From NCBI GenBank assembly GCA_028345195.1, contig JAOMCX010000001.1:1-64000 (forward strand): a DNA stretch of 64,000 bases. The letters run 5' to 3'. Under the pieces are notes generated by a model. It saw nothing but the letters and a program-made list of their open reading frames with translations, searched no databases and was not told the origin of the DNA. The DNA comes from Candidatus Nitrosopelagicus sp. Its GTDB lineage: Archaea > Thermoproteota > Nitrososphaeria > Nitrososphaerales > Nitrosopumilaceae. Below are positions 26,708 through 34,924 of the stretch, one piece after another (the stretch's first letter is position 1; each line of letters begins with the position of its first letter). Both the position numbers and the translations under genes were made by a program.

Positions 26708-28078
26708 ATGTCAAAGCCAAAAATCACCATGAATAATCTTGAAGATGTTACAAAGTCCTTAGAATCTAAAATATTACGCGTTTGTGTTATTGGTATAGGA
26801 AGAATTGGTCTCCCAACTGCATTATCTTTTGCCAAATCAGGTCTGGAAACAATTGGTGTTGATATCAATACACAATTAGTTGATGATATTAATTCTGGAA
26901 AATTTCCACTAAAAGACGAACCAGGCTATGAAGACATATTTCACTCTGTTATAAAAAATCAAAAATTTTCGGCAACCACAAATATTGAAGATGCAGTTCC
27001 TAATTCTGATCTAATTCTCTTATCTTTACCAACTCCTATGGATGAAAATAATATTCCAGATTATACTGCTTTACGAACTGTTGCATCAAATCTTGCTGAA
27101 ATTTTATCGGAACACTCGTTAGTAATTGTTGAAAGTACAATAGAGCCCGGTTTCATAGAAGATGAAATGGTTTCATTAATATCAAAATCTGGAAGATTAA
27201 CTGTTGAAGAAAATTTTTTCATAGGTGTATGCCCCGAAAATGCAAATCCAGGTGAAATTCTACATGATTTTACTAATCTTCCACGACTTGTAGGCGGAAT
27301 TAATCTTGATATTGCAAAAATCATCAAAACAATCTATAACTTTGTTTTTTCAGTTGAATTAATTGAAATGCCAAATTGTAAAACTGCAAATGCTGTAAAA
27401 TTAACTACTAATGTTTTCCGTGATATCAATATTGCATTTGTTAGTGAATTATCATTAATGTTTGAAAAATTAGGAATTGATACGAATAAAGTTCTTGAGG
27501 CTGCAAAGAAAAAATATAACTTTCAAATTCATTATCCTGGTGCTGGCGTTGGTGGTCCATGTCTGCCAATCAATTCTTATCAACTACTTAATACTGCAAA
27601 AAGAACTGGTTCAAATCTAAGTATTATTGAATATGGAAGAAAAATTAATGAACAAATGCCTCAACATGTTATCAATCTAACTCTAGATGCTTTTAATGAA
27701 TCTAAAATAAAAATAGAAAATAGTAATATACTGATTCTTGGGGTTTCATACAAACCAAATGTAAAAGATATACAATTAACTCCTGCACAAGAAATCATTG
27801 AGAAATTACAAGAACAAGGTGTCTCTGTTCACATTTATGATCCATATTTTGTTTCAAAGGAAATTTTTGGAATACAAACTGAAAGTAATGTTGATGATGT
27901 AATTCAAGATCTTGATGCATGTATTCTTGTAACTGCACATGATGAATTCAAGAAATTACCAATCTCATTGTTCAATAAAATGAAACATCCAATTTTAGTA
28001 GATACAAGAGGAGTTTTTGATCCTTTAGAAGCTGAATCTGCAAAACTAACTTTTAGAGGATTAGGTCGTGGAAAATAA
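26708..28078 (+). CDS. UDP-ManNAc dehydrogenase-like enzyme (WecC type)
   Basis: Nucleotide-sugar dehydrogenase of the WecC/WbpA branch, which makes UDP-N-acetyl hexosaminuronic acids. The Rossmann motif GIGRIGLPT lies about residue 29-37, VESTIEPG about 141-148, and the active-site cysteine in GVGGPCLP (C285 from ATG 26708). The C-terminal domain is complete (LGVSYKPNVKDIQLTPA). I choose ATG 26708 (MSKPKITM); an in-frame ATG at 26699 is possible. The next gene overlaps its end by 11 bases, so they are coupled. Confidence 0.92.
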   Translation: MSKPKITMNNLEDVTKSLESKILRVCVIGIGRIGLPTALSFAKSGLETIGVDINTQLVDDINSGKFPLKDEPGYEDIFHSVIKNQKFSATTNIEDAVPNSDLILLSLPTPMDENNIPDYTALRTVASNLAEILSEHSLVIVESTIEPGFIEDEMVSLISKSGRLTVEENFFIGVCPENANPGEILHDFTNLPRLVGGINLDIAKIIKTIYNFVFSVELIEMPNCKTANAVKLTTNVFRDINIAFVSELSLMFEKLGIDTNKVLEAAKKKYNFQIHYPGAGVGGPCLPINSYQLLNTAKRTGSNLSIIEYGRKINEQMPQHVINLTLDAFNESKIKIENSNILILGVSYKPNVKDIQLTPAQEIIEKLQEQGVSVHIYDPYFVSKEIFGIQTESNVDDVIQDLDACILVTAHDEFKKLPISLFNKMKHPILVDTRGVFDPLEAESAKLTFRGLGRGK

Positions 28079-29285
28079 TCCCGTAATTAATCCATCATCA
28101 ATTGTAAATATTCTAACATTAAGATATGATCCAAATTTGTCACCTAATTTACCAATTAAGACATGGAATGATTTCAAACCAAACATACAGTCTGCAGATA
28201 TTAATTTCATTGAGAAATCTATCTTAAATTACATAAAGCAAAAAATTGAAACTTTAGATGCTAAAACTATTTCAATAGCATTAAGTGGTGGAGTTGATTC
28301 AACTCTAGTCTTATCGTTAATTAGAAAAGTGAAACCTGACCTTAACATACAAGCCGTATCAATCAAATTTGCAGATAGTGTTGATGAAACTAATGATGCA
28401 TCAAAGATAGCTGAAACATTTGATGCTGAACATCATATAGTGCATCTTGAAAACTATCTCACTGAATTACCACGTGCAATAAGCATGATCAAAATGCCAT
28501 TTTGGGATTTACATTGGTACTATGTAGTAAAAAAATCTCAATCACTTTCAAAAGTCTTAATCTCTGGAGATGGAGGCGATGAACTTTTTGGTGGATATAC
28601 ATTCCGATATGAAAAATTTCTATCACTAACATCTGAAAGTTCATCTCCGAAAGAAAAGATTCTTGCATATTTAGAATGTCATGAAAGAGATAGGGTACCA
28701 GATCAAGAAAATATCTTTAATGATAAATCAGATTTTTCTTGGGATTTGATACATAATCGTCTTTTGCCATATTTTGATAACGAATTATCAAGACTTGAGC
28801 AGGTATTCTTAGCTGATTATAATGGAAAGCTTCTTTACAATTTTAATCCAATAAATGCAAACATAATAAAAAATTTCAATATGGAATTACTCACTCCAAT
28901 TTTGAATAATGAATTACTTGAAAATAGTCCTCATCTTATTCAATCAGAAAAATACAATCCAAAAAATAATTTAGGAAAATTACCACTCAGATTAATTCTG
29001 AAAAAAAATAAACATGATCATTTAGTCGGTCCTCAAAAATTAGGATTCAATGTTAATACAATAAAATTATGGAAAAATTATGGAAAAGATATCTGTAAAG
29101 AATTCCTTACTGATGCAAGAATTGTAAAAGAGGGTTGGATAAATAACAATTGGATAAAAAAATACATTGATTCTCCGGAATTAGATGTAAAATATGTTAA
29201 CAAATTCTTTGGTATACTAGCTTTTGAAATATGGTATAGATTATTTATCACTAAAGAAATGAATAGTAATTCTACACTAGATTAA
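28068..29285 (+). CDS. Asparagine-synthetase-like PP-loop amidating enzyme lacking the glutaminase domain
   Basis: The synthetase half of AsnB: the PP-loop LSGGVDS (73-78 core) and SGDGGDELFGGY (about 166-177) are intact. The N-terminal class II glutaminase domain with its Cys2 is missing, so the ammonia source must be free or from a partner. It starts with GTG at 28068, inside the end of the WecC-like gene. AsnB-like proteins in O-antigen loci turn uronic acids into uronamides, so amidation of the WecC product is a reasonable inference. No Asn-synthetase role is implied. Confidence 0.82.
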   Translation: MENNPVINPSSIVNILTLRYDPNLSPNLPIKTWNDFKPNIQSADINFIEKSILNYIKQKIETLDAKTISIALSGGVDSTLVLSLIRKVKPDLNIQAVSIKFADSVDETNDASKIAETFDAEHHIVHLENYLTELPRAISMIKMPFWDLHWYYVVKKSQSLSKVLISGDGGDELFGGYTFRYEKFLSLTSESSSPKEKILAYLECHERDRVPDQENIFNDKSDFSWDLIHNRLLPYFDNELSRLEQVFLADYNGKLLYNFNPINANIIKNFNMELLTPILNNELLENSPHLIQSEKYNPKNNLGKLPLRLILKKNKHDHLVGPQKLGFNVNTIKLWKNYGKDICKEFLTDARIVKEGWINNNWIKKYIDSPELDVKYVNKFFGILAFEIWYRLFITKEMNSNSTLD

Positions 29286-29298
29286 TTTAGTATACTAT

Positions 29299-30099
29299 AT
29301 GAACAAAGTAATGAACAAAGATATTGTTGCTGGATTAGGAGAAATTGGTCTGCCAATCTTAAAATTAATTTCTAAAAAAGAGACTGCGGTTGGTTATGAT
29401 CTAAATACAAAATTAATGAATTCAAGAAAATTTAAAAAATTTGAAAATATGGAAACACGATTTTTACATATTGCCATTCCTGTTAATAAAAATTTTAATT
29501 CTAATGTTATTGAGCTTAATAACAAATTCCAACCTAAATGTATCATTTTACATAGTACTATAAGTCCTGGAACTACTCAACAAATACAAAATAAATTAAA
29601 AATTCCACTCATTTTTAGTGCCACTCGTGGAGTTCACAAAAGAATGCTAAAAGATTTACAAAAATATACAAAATTTTTTGCAATTTCAAAAAATGCACCA
29701 AAAAAACAATGGGCTATAACTGAATATAGAAAGACTATGAAAAAATGCGGGATAAGAACCAAACAAATGTCTAAACCTGAAACATTAGAGCTTGCAAAAA
29801 TACTATGTGATACATCATATCTTGGTTGGCTGATTAATTATGCCCAACTAACCAATACCATTGCTATAAAACATAATGTCAACTATGATGAAATGTGGAC
29901 ATTTTCTGATGAAATTCACGAAGCATTAGGCAATCGTCCAAAAATGTTCCCTGGATTTATTGGTGGGCACTGTGTTATCCCGAATCTAGATCTAATGCAA
30001 AACCAAACTCTTAATCTCATAAAATCAATTAATAAACAATATTCAAAACAAGTAAAAAATTCAAAAAATATCTATAAAAAATATACAAGGAAAACCTAA
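29299..30099 (+). CDS. Truncated nucleotide-sugar dehydrogenase-like protein
   Basis: A 266-residue relative of Ugd/WecC. It has a Rossmann-like GLGEIGLPI (12-20), the strand LHSTISPGT (84-92), a helix with ETLELAKIL (161-169) and an active-site-like cysteine in GGHCVIPN (C225). The whole C-terminal UDP-binding domain is absent and replaced by a Lys-rich tail. The N-terminal domain is also shortened. It keeps the key Cys, so it is not a simple pseudogene. A partner of, or a divergent enzyme related to, the WecC gene two positions upstream are possible. Confidence 0.75.
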   Translation: MNKVMNKDIVAGLGEIGLPILKLISKKETAVGYDLNTKLMNSRKFKKFENMETRFLHIAIPVNKNFNSNVIELNNKFQPKCIILHSTISPGTTQQIQNKLKIPLIFSATRGVHKRMLKDLQKYTKFFAISKNAPKKQWAITEYRKTMKKCGIRTKQMSKPETLELAKILCDTSYLGWLINYAQLTNTIAIKHNVNYDEMWTFSDEIHEALGNRPKMFPGFIGGHCVIPNLDLMQNQTLNLIKSINKQYSKQVKNSKNIYKKYTRKT

Positions 30100-31157
30100 T
30101 TTCTTAAATGTGGTTTTATTATTTCTAAAAAGTTCTTAGCTACAAACTCCCAATTGAATTGTTCACTGACAAACTTTCTACCTTCCTTTCCCATTTCCTG
30201 AGCTAAACTACTATCTTCAAAAATCAATCCTAGTTTTTCTACGATATCATCCGAATTTCCTTCCCTAACTAAAAACCCTGTTTGTTTATCTATCATCATC
30301 TCTTTATCCCCTCCAACATCGGTTGCAATTACTGGCTTTTCCATTAACTGTGCTTCTTTCAATGTTAATGGAGCAAGATCCATTCCTGTTATCAATGCAT
30401 ATACATCAATTGTTTCTAGAAATTCTCTTACTTTATCCGGATATTCTAATCTACCTAACCATTTGAAATTATCATATTTACTTAATCTTTCAATAATTTT
30501 TTTACTATACTGACCATCCCCTGCCCAATAGAAGTACACATCAGGCATTTTTTCCAAAACTTTTTCCAAAACTAGTAATTCTTTTGTCTTACCCCACCAA
30601 TTTGCATCTTGTACTAATCCCACACATGGGTGTTTTAATTCCATTTTTTTTGTGTGATACCAAACATTAGAATTTATTCCTTCTAAAAACACACCCGTAT
30701 TCTGATTTGGGTATCTTTCTTTGACTACATCTTCTAAATATTTACAAATTGGTAAAACTGCCGAAGCATTTTGAAAAACTTTTTCAGAAACTTTATTTCT
30801 TAACCATAATGCCAATCTAACTCTAATACTATTTCCTAGTGTTTTCATTCCCCAAAAATATTCTTCCCAATAATGACCTCTCAAAAGAACAAATGTTGGG
30901 ATTCCAGATTTAATTGAATGTATTCCAAAATGTGTTTGTCTATCTGTAAATATTGCATCTGGTTGAAATGACCCAATCAATTCTTTGAATTTTTTATCTC
31001 CTCCAATCCAATCTGAAATATTCTTACTTGGGAAACCCCTACTGAACTCTACATCGTGAACTAGTCTCACTTCTACATTCTGTTTTTCCAACTCTTTTGC
31101 AAATTCTTTCAAATGAAAAATTTTTCCTAAACTTCCATATGCTATTAATAATCTCAT
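30096..31157 (-). CDS. GT4-family glycosyltransferase (paralogue B)
   Basis: A 353-residue GT-B transferase with the same domain layout as the one at 21540-22604 and many shared blocks (MELKHPCVG, YPDKVREFL, EAQLMEKPVIAT). The C-terminal donor site carries GGDKEMMIDKQTGFLVREG (about 292-310). It is alone on this strand, convergent with the truncated dehydrogenase, whose stop it overlaps by 4 bases (ctaa). It probably evolved by duplication within the island. Confidence 0.92.
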   Translation of the reverse strand: MRLLIAYGSLGKIFHLKEFAKELEKQNVEVRLVHDVEFSRGFPSKNISDWIGGDKKFKELIGSFQPDAIFTDRQTHFGIHSIKSGIPTFVLLRGHYWEEYFWGMKTLGNSIRVRLALWLRNKVSEKVFQNASAVLPICKYLEDVVKERYPNQNTGVFLEGINSNVWYHTKKMELKHPCVGLVQDANWWGKTKELLVLEKVLEKMPDVYFYWAGDGQYSKKIIERLSKYDNFKWLGRLEYPDKVREFLETIDVYALITGMDLAPLTLKEAQLMEKPVIATDVGGDKEMMIDKQTGFLVREGNSDDIVEKLGLIFEDSSLAQEMGKEGRKFVSEQFNWEFVAKNFLEIIKPHLRN

Positions 31158-31237
31158 TAAATTTACAGAAATTTATTCTAATATTAAATTCGCTATCTTT
31201 TAGCTATTTTAAACAAAAAATCTTAACAATTATTAGA

Positions 31238-31248
31238 ATATTTTAAAA
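31238..31248 (+). promoter_or_regulatory. TATA-like box of the anchored hydrolase gene
   Basis: The sequence atattttaaaa is centred 27 bases before ATG 31270, in the divergent gap shared with glycosyltransferase paralogue B. Confidence 0.45.
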
Positions 31249-31269
31249 GGACATAAAACCAGATTTCAT

Positions 31270-32361
31270 ATGTCAAAACTAATCAAAATCTCTATAATTG
31301 TCATTCCTGTATTTTTATTCGGATTATTCATTGGTATTATTACCCCCAATGCATCAATTTCTGACTTGTTATATAATGAAAAATATGTTGAACGATATTC
31401 ACAAAATTTAACCCCAATTAAGATAGATGAATATGTTGATATTAGAAATGTTGAAGATGTCCAGAAAAAAAGGCAGGAATTAATAAATTTCATATGGAAA
31501 TCTAATTCATTACCTTCCCAGCAACCTACGGTTGAATCTAATTTTATTGATGAAAGATTTTCTAATTTCACCAATTTACAAAAAATTGAAAAAATTTCTC
31601 TTAAAATGGATCATGGATTTGTTTCACATTCATACTTATTCATACCTGATTCGGGAAATGGAAAGTTGATCATATATCATCAAGGTCATTCTGGCGGCTT
31701 CATTAATGGAAAACAATCTATCCAAGATTTTCTTAATGCTGGTTTTTCAGTAGCAGCATTTTCAATGCCTTTGATAGGAATGAATAATCAACCTACCATA
31801 AATATAGAAAACATTGGTCCTGTAAAACTTCTTAAACATAACCAATTTGTATTTCTTGAATCAGAAAATTTTTCTAGTTTAGAATTATTTCTCTCTCCAA
31901 TTAATTCTACTTTGAACTATATAGAAAAAAATTACTCATTTACTGAATTCCATATGGTTGGAATATCTGGTGGAGGTTGGACATCGACAGTTTATCCTGC
32001 AATTGATCCACGAATTTCAAAATCATTCTCTGTAGCAGGTTCACTACCACTATCACTTAGAAATATTATTGATGATGTAGGTGATTATGAACAATTTCAT
32101 CCAACTTTGTATTCAATAGCAAATTATTTTGAACTTTATGTACTAAGTTCTTTTGGGCAGGATAGAGGGTTTTATCAGATTTTTAATAAAAATGATCCAT
32201 GTTGTTTTGCTGGGGATACCTACAAAATTTATCATGAACCTCTCAAAAAATTTGTATCACAATTTGATTCAGGTAATTTTGAAATAATACTTGATGATAC
32301 GCATAGTGAACATATTATCTCTGATTTTGGTAGAGAGTTTATAATAGAAAAACTGTCTTAG
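31270..32361 (+). CDS. Membrane-anchored alpha/beta-hydrolase-like protein
   Basis: An N-terminal hydrophobic segment (about 5-25, ISIIVIPVFLFGLFIGII) acts as a signal anchor and would leave the rest outside the cell. The core is an alpha/beta hydrolase: IIYHQGHSGG (about 134-143) looks like an oxyanion loop, the nucleophile elbow is VGISGGG with S233, and a late DDTHSEHI (about 342-349) offers the catalytic His. Family members are esterases or lipases; a glycan acyl-esterase would fit the context. A long spacer at 30-105 has no recognised fold. Confidence 0.75.
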   Translation: MSKLIKISIIVIPVFLFGLFIGIITPNASISDLLYNEKYVERYSQNLTPIKIDEYVDIRNVEDVQKKRQELINFIWKSNSLPSQQPTVESNFIDERFSNFTNLQKIEKISLKMDHGFVSHSYLFIPDSGNGKLIIYHQGHSGGFINGKQSIQDFLNAGFSVAAFSMPLIGMNNQPTINIENIGPVKLLKHNQFVFLESENFSSLELFLSPINSTLNYIEKNYSFTEFHMVGISGGGWTSTVYPAIDPRISKSFSVAGSLPLSLRNIIDDVGDYEQFHPTLYSIANYFELYVLSSFGQDRGFYQIFNKNDPCCFAGDTYKIYHEPLKKFVSQFDSGNFEIILDDTHSEHIISDFGREFIIEKLS

Positions 32362-33182
32362 GTCTCCCATTCAAATCTCTTTCCAATTAATTTGAAGAGT
32401 TTTTCGTTATGTTCTTTATAAAAACTTGATAAGTTATCTCGTAATTCTTTCTTTATTGGCAAGTAATCACCTTTCTCCATTATTCTATTATTTTTAATTA
32501 TAAAATGTGGTAAATTAAGAAAATCAAAAATTTCATTGTATATTTTTTTACTATCTATTTTAAATTCCTCAGTAGGAAAAACTCCAATATTTTCTCTTGG
32601 GAAAAGTTCAAACCAGGGTTTTAGTTGTTCATAGTAAATTCCCTTTTTGATATAATTAGATTTATTTCTAGTAATTTTGAATGAGTTTTCCTCACTAACT
32701 AATTCATTAATTTCTTCTTTTATAATATCCTCAAATTTTCCTACTTCACCATTATCTTTTATTGCACGGTTAAATTGTGAATAAGCTCTATCTATTGGAT
32801 TTCTCAACATTACAATTATTTTCATATCGGATTTGATTTTCTTTACATTTTCTGCAGTAGTTCGATTTTCCATATATGTAGTAGTTGTATCGAATGAGAG
32901 ACATTTTCCAATTTTTTTTTCTATTTTCCTTTTATGTGATTTTGTTGTGAAAAATGATCTATACCAATTTACTCCTAAATGAAAATTGTCGTTAAAAAAA
33001 CCCATGTTATCATGATGAGAATTAGTTATTGATGGATGTTCAGGTAGATTTGTAAATAATGATGTTGTACCACAACGTTTAGCACCAATAATCAAAAAAT
33101 CAGGTAAAACTCTGTTTGGTCCTGTAATTGCAAAAAAATGTCTTTTTAGTAATTGATGATATGCAAAGCTGTAGAATGACAT
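32358..33182 (-). CDS. Sulfotransferase family protein (1)
   Basis: PAPS-dependent sulfotransferase. The 5'-phosphosulfate loop PDFLIIGAKRCGTTSLF (about 27-43) and the 3'-phosphate motif RNPIDRAYSQFNRA (about 127-140) are typical of the Sulfotransfer_1 (NDST-like) group. Length 274 is usual. It lacks a membrane anchor, so it should act in the cytosol on a lipid-linked or nucleotide-activated glycan. It resembles the protein at 35949-36824 in both motifs. Its stop overlaps that of the hydrolase by 4 bases (ttag). Confidence 0.9.
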   Translation of the reverse strand: MSFYSFAYHQLLKRHFFAITGPNRVLPDFLIIGAKRCGTTSLFTNLPEHPSITNSHHDNMGFFNDNFHLGVNWYRSFFTTKSHKRKIEKKIGKCLSFDTTTTYMENRTTAENVKKIKSDMKIIVMLRNPIDRAYSQFNRAIKDNGEVGKFEDIIKEEINELVSEENSFKITRNKSNYIKKGIYYEQLKPWFELFPRENIGVFPTEEFKIDSKKIYNEIFDFLNLPHFIIKNNRIMEKGDYLPIKKELRDNLSSFYKEHNEKLFKLIGKRFEWET

Positions 33183-33205
33183 TTTAACAAAAAACCACGG
33201 TATTA

Positions 33206-33778
33206 TTATTTAATATATTGTGTCTGACGTTTTTCATCATCACTGAAAACTACGCCTACAGTTCTTAATAATCCGACATTATTTTCTTTACATTTATCTA
33301 TCAATTCTTTAATGTACGCTTGAAACATTGATGGTTCTTCATTATTCTTTTTTATGTTTGAAAATAAATCATCATGATCTAACATAACAAATTTTTCATC
33401 ATAGTTTAATTTGGCAATTATTTTTTCAATATTCTTGACTCCATTTGGACTCTCAATCTTTGGAACGATTGTGATTTTTTTTGGAACTAAATCAACAAAA
33501 TCATCAAGATCCACATCATCATCTACATTTGAAACTGCAAAATATTTTATGTTATTGTATTTTTCCAAGATTGGGATTATTTCATTTAATGTATATCTAT
33601 TATTTGGTGGTTTTAATCTTCCAATTGGTAAATCCACAAAAATGCCATAATTACTATTTTTTTTTAAAATAGATTCTAAATCCTCTATGCTATTACACCA
33701 AGCCAGATTAATTCTTAGGATTGCATTTTTTGGAAAATCTAAATCATAATCTGTTGCATTTTGTGAAATTATCAGCAA
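33206..33778 (-). CDS. HpcH/HpaI aldolase- or pyruvate-kinase-barrel-like protein
   Basis: A 190-residue protein that resembles part of a phosphoenolpyruvate/pyruvate-type TIM barrel. ITIVPKIESPNGVKNIEKI (about 100-118) matches the KIE-containing strand, and VMLDHDDLFSN (about 131-141) lies where family members bind the metal. It is about 60-100 residues shorter than full HpcH aldolases, so it may be a partial or minimal barrel. The gene lies 23 bases upstream of sulfotransferase 1 on the same strand. A role in making a sugar or acyl precursor is only a guess. Confidence 0.65.
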   Translation of the reverse strand: MLIISQNATDYDLDFPKNAILRINLAWCNSIEDLESILKKNSNYGIFVDLPIGRLKPPNNRYTLNEIIPILEKYNNIKYFAVSNVDDDVDLDDFVDLVPKKITIVPKIESPNGVKNIEKIIAKLNYDEKFVMLDHDDLFSNIKKNNEEPSMFQAYIKELIDKCKENNVGLLRTVGVVFSDDEKRQTQYIK

Positions 33779-33826
33779 TAAGCAGTTTTTTTCTAAAAAT
33801 TATATGAGTCTTTTTACTAAATTACA

Positions 33827-34369
33827 CTACAAATCCATAAAAACAACCTCTTTGGTGGTTGTATCAAAAATGATTATTGATGGTGCAGGAAAATATTGTG
33901 GTTGTGAAAAATTTGTTAATGCTTGACTATGACTTGAACCTGGATTCAAAACTATTGTTTCACGTTTTTTATTTTTTACAACCACTGAATCTTTTGTATG
34001 CGAATGTCCATAAATAAAAATATCAAATTTTTGTGAATTAATTATCTTTTCTTTTTTATGAGTATCCTGACCATGATAAATACAAATTTTCAATCCATCA
34101 ATCTCTATCTTTCCTTCATCTCCTAACAGTTCTCCGTTAATGTATGAAAATGCATTTTCTAAACCCTTTTTCTCTCCATCATTATTTCCAAAAATCCCAA
34201 AAAACTCTACTCCTTCATCTGTTAATTTCTTAAATTCTTTAATTATCGGAGGAGAAATAATATCTCCTGCATGAATTATTGCCTTAACTTTTTCTTCTTG
34301 AAAAATGTTAATTGCTTTGTTTACATTATTCACATCATCATGACTGTCTGAAATTATTCCTATTTTCAT
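33827..34369 (-). CDS. Metallophosphoesterase (YfcE/MJ0936 family)
   Basis: Small two-metal phosphodiesterase. All metal motifs are visible: GIISDSHDD (3-11), AIIHAGDI (about 34-41), GIFGNND (about 58-64), YHGQD (about 96-100), and YGHSHT (about 119-124) followed by LNPGSS. Length 180 fits the family. The natural substrate is unknown. It is the first gene of a minus unit with the aldolase-like and sulfotransferase genes, or stands alone, and is divergent from a small membrane-protein gene. Confidence 0.93.
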   Translation of the reverse strand: MKIGIISDSHDDVNNVNKAINIFQEEKVKAIIHAGDIISPPIIKEFKKLTDEGVEFFGIFGNNDGEKKGLENAFSYINGELLGDEGKIEIDGLKICIYHGQDTHKKEKIINSQKFDIFIYGHSHTKDSVVVKNKKRETIVLNPGSSHSQALTNFSQPQYFPAPSIIIFDTTTKEVVFMDL

Positions 34370-34396
34370 AACTTGTCATATGGTTTCATAGCAATC

Positions 34397-34406
34397 AATA
34401 TTAAAT
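34397..34406 (+). promoter_or_regulatory. TATA-like box of the 165-aa membrane protein gene
   Basis: The sequence aatattaaat is centred 25 bases before ATG 34427, in the divergent gap with the phosphoesterase. Confidence 0.45.
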
Positions 34407-34426
34407 GATTTGAAGGAATTCTCATA

Positions 34427-34924
34427 ATGTCAAAGAATACTGGGTTTAGAGGATGGTTTTATTTTCGTCAAGGTTGGGCTAACTACTTCACATTTATCAT
34501 GGCTGCAACAAACACTCTAGTTGTTACTTATTATCTTGCCATCGAACGTTATCCTTTCTTAGTCTCAATCTTTCCAACTTTTGTTCAATATGTCCTTATT
34601 ATTGTTGCAATAGGAATCCCTTTACTAGTTTTTGTTGGATATGCACACTGGAAAAAAACATCAGCAAGAAAAGCTGAAGTCGATATATTCTATGAAGTTA
34701 ATCCGTATATAATGAGAGTTTTAGTTAATACTGAACTGATGTTAAAATTAAATCTTAAATTAAGTAAATTACTTGTAAAGTCTCAACAAAATGAAAAATT
34801 ATCTGATGATGAAATCAAAGAGTTATCAGATCTTCAAAAAGAGTTATTAGATTTTACATCATCTCGAAAATTCAGAAATAAAGATGACTGGAAGTTCTTT
34901 TCCAATATTGATAAACAAAATTAA
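34427..34924 (+). CDS. Two-helix membrane protein of unknown function
   Basis: A 165-residue protein with two clear membrane helices (about 18-37, FTFIMAATNTLVVTYYLAI; about 51-72, YVLIIVAIGIPLLVFVGYA) and a cytosolic C-terminal half. The latter is highly charged and probably helical or coiled-coil (LKLSKLLVKSQQNEKLSDDE). The N-terminus (GFRGWFYFRQGWANYF) is amphipathic and aromatic. I do not recognise a family. Its stop abuts that of the FkbM gene with no gap. It could be a core gene within or flanking the island. Confidence 0.75.
   Translation: MSKNTGFRGWFYFRQGWANYFTFIMAATNTLVVTYYLAIERYPFLVSIFPTFVQYVLIIVAIGIPLLVFVGYAHWKKTSARKAEVDIFYEVNPYIMRVLVNTELMLKLNLKLSKLLVKSQQNEKLSDDEIKELSDLQKELLDFTSSRKFRNKDDWKFFSNIDKQN

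Noticed and set aside
29299-30099. The short dehydrogenase as a pseudogene.
   Set aside because: The frame is open, keeps the active-site cysteine and other conserved blocks, and has a normal start and stop; only the UDP domain is missing.
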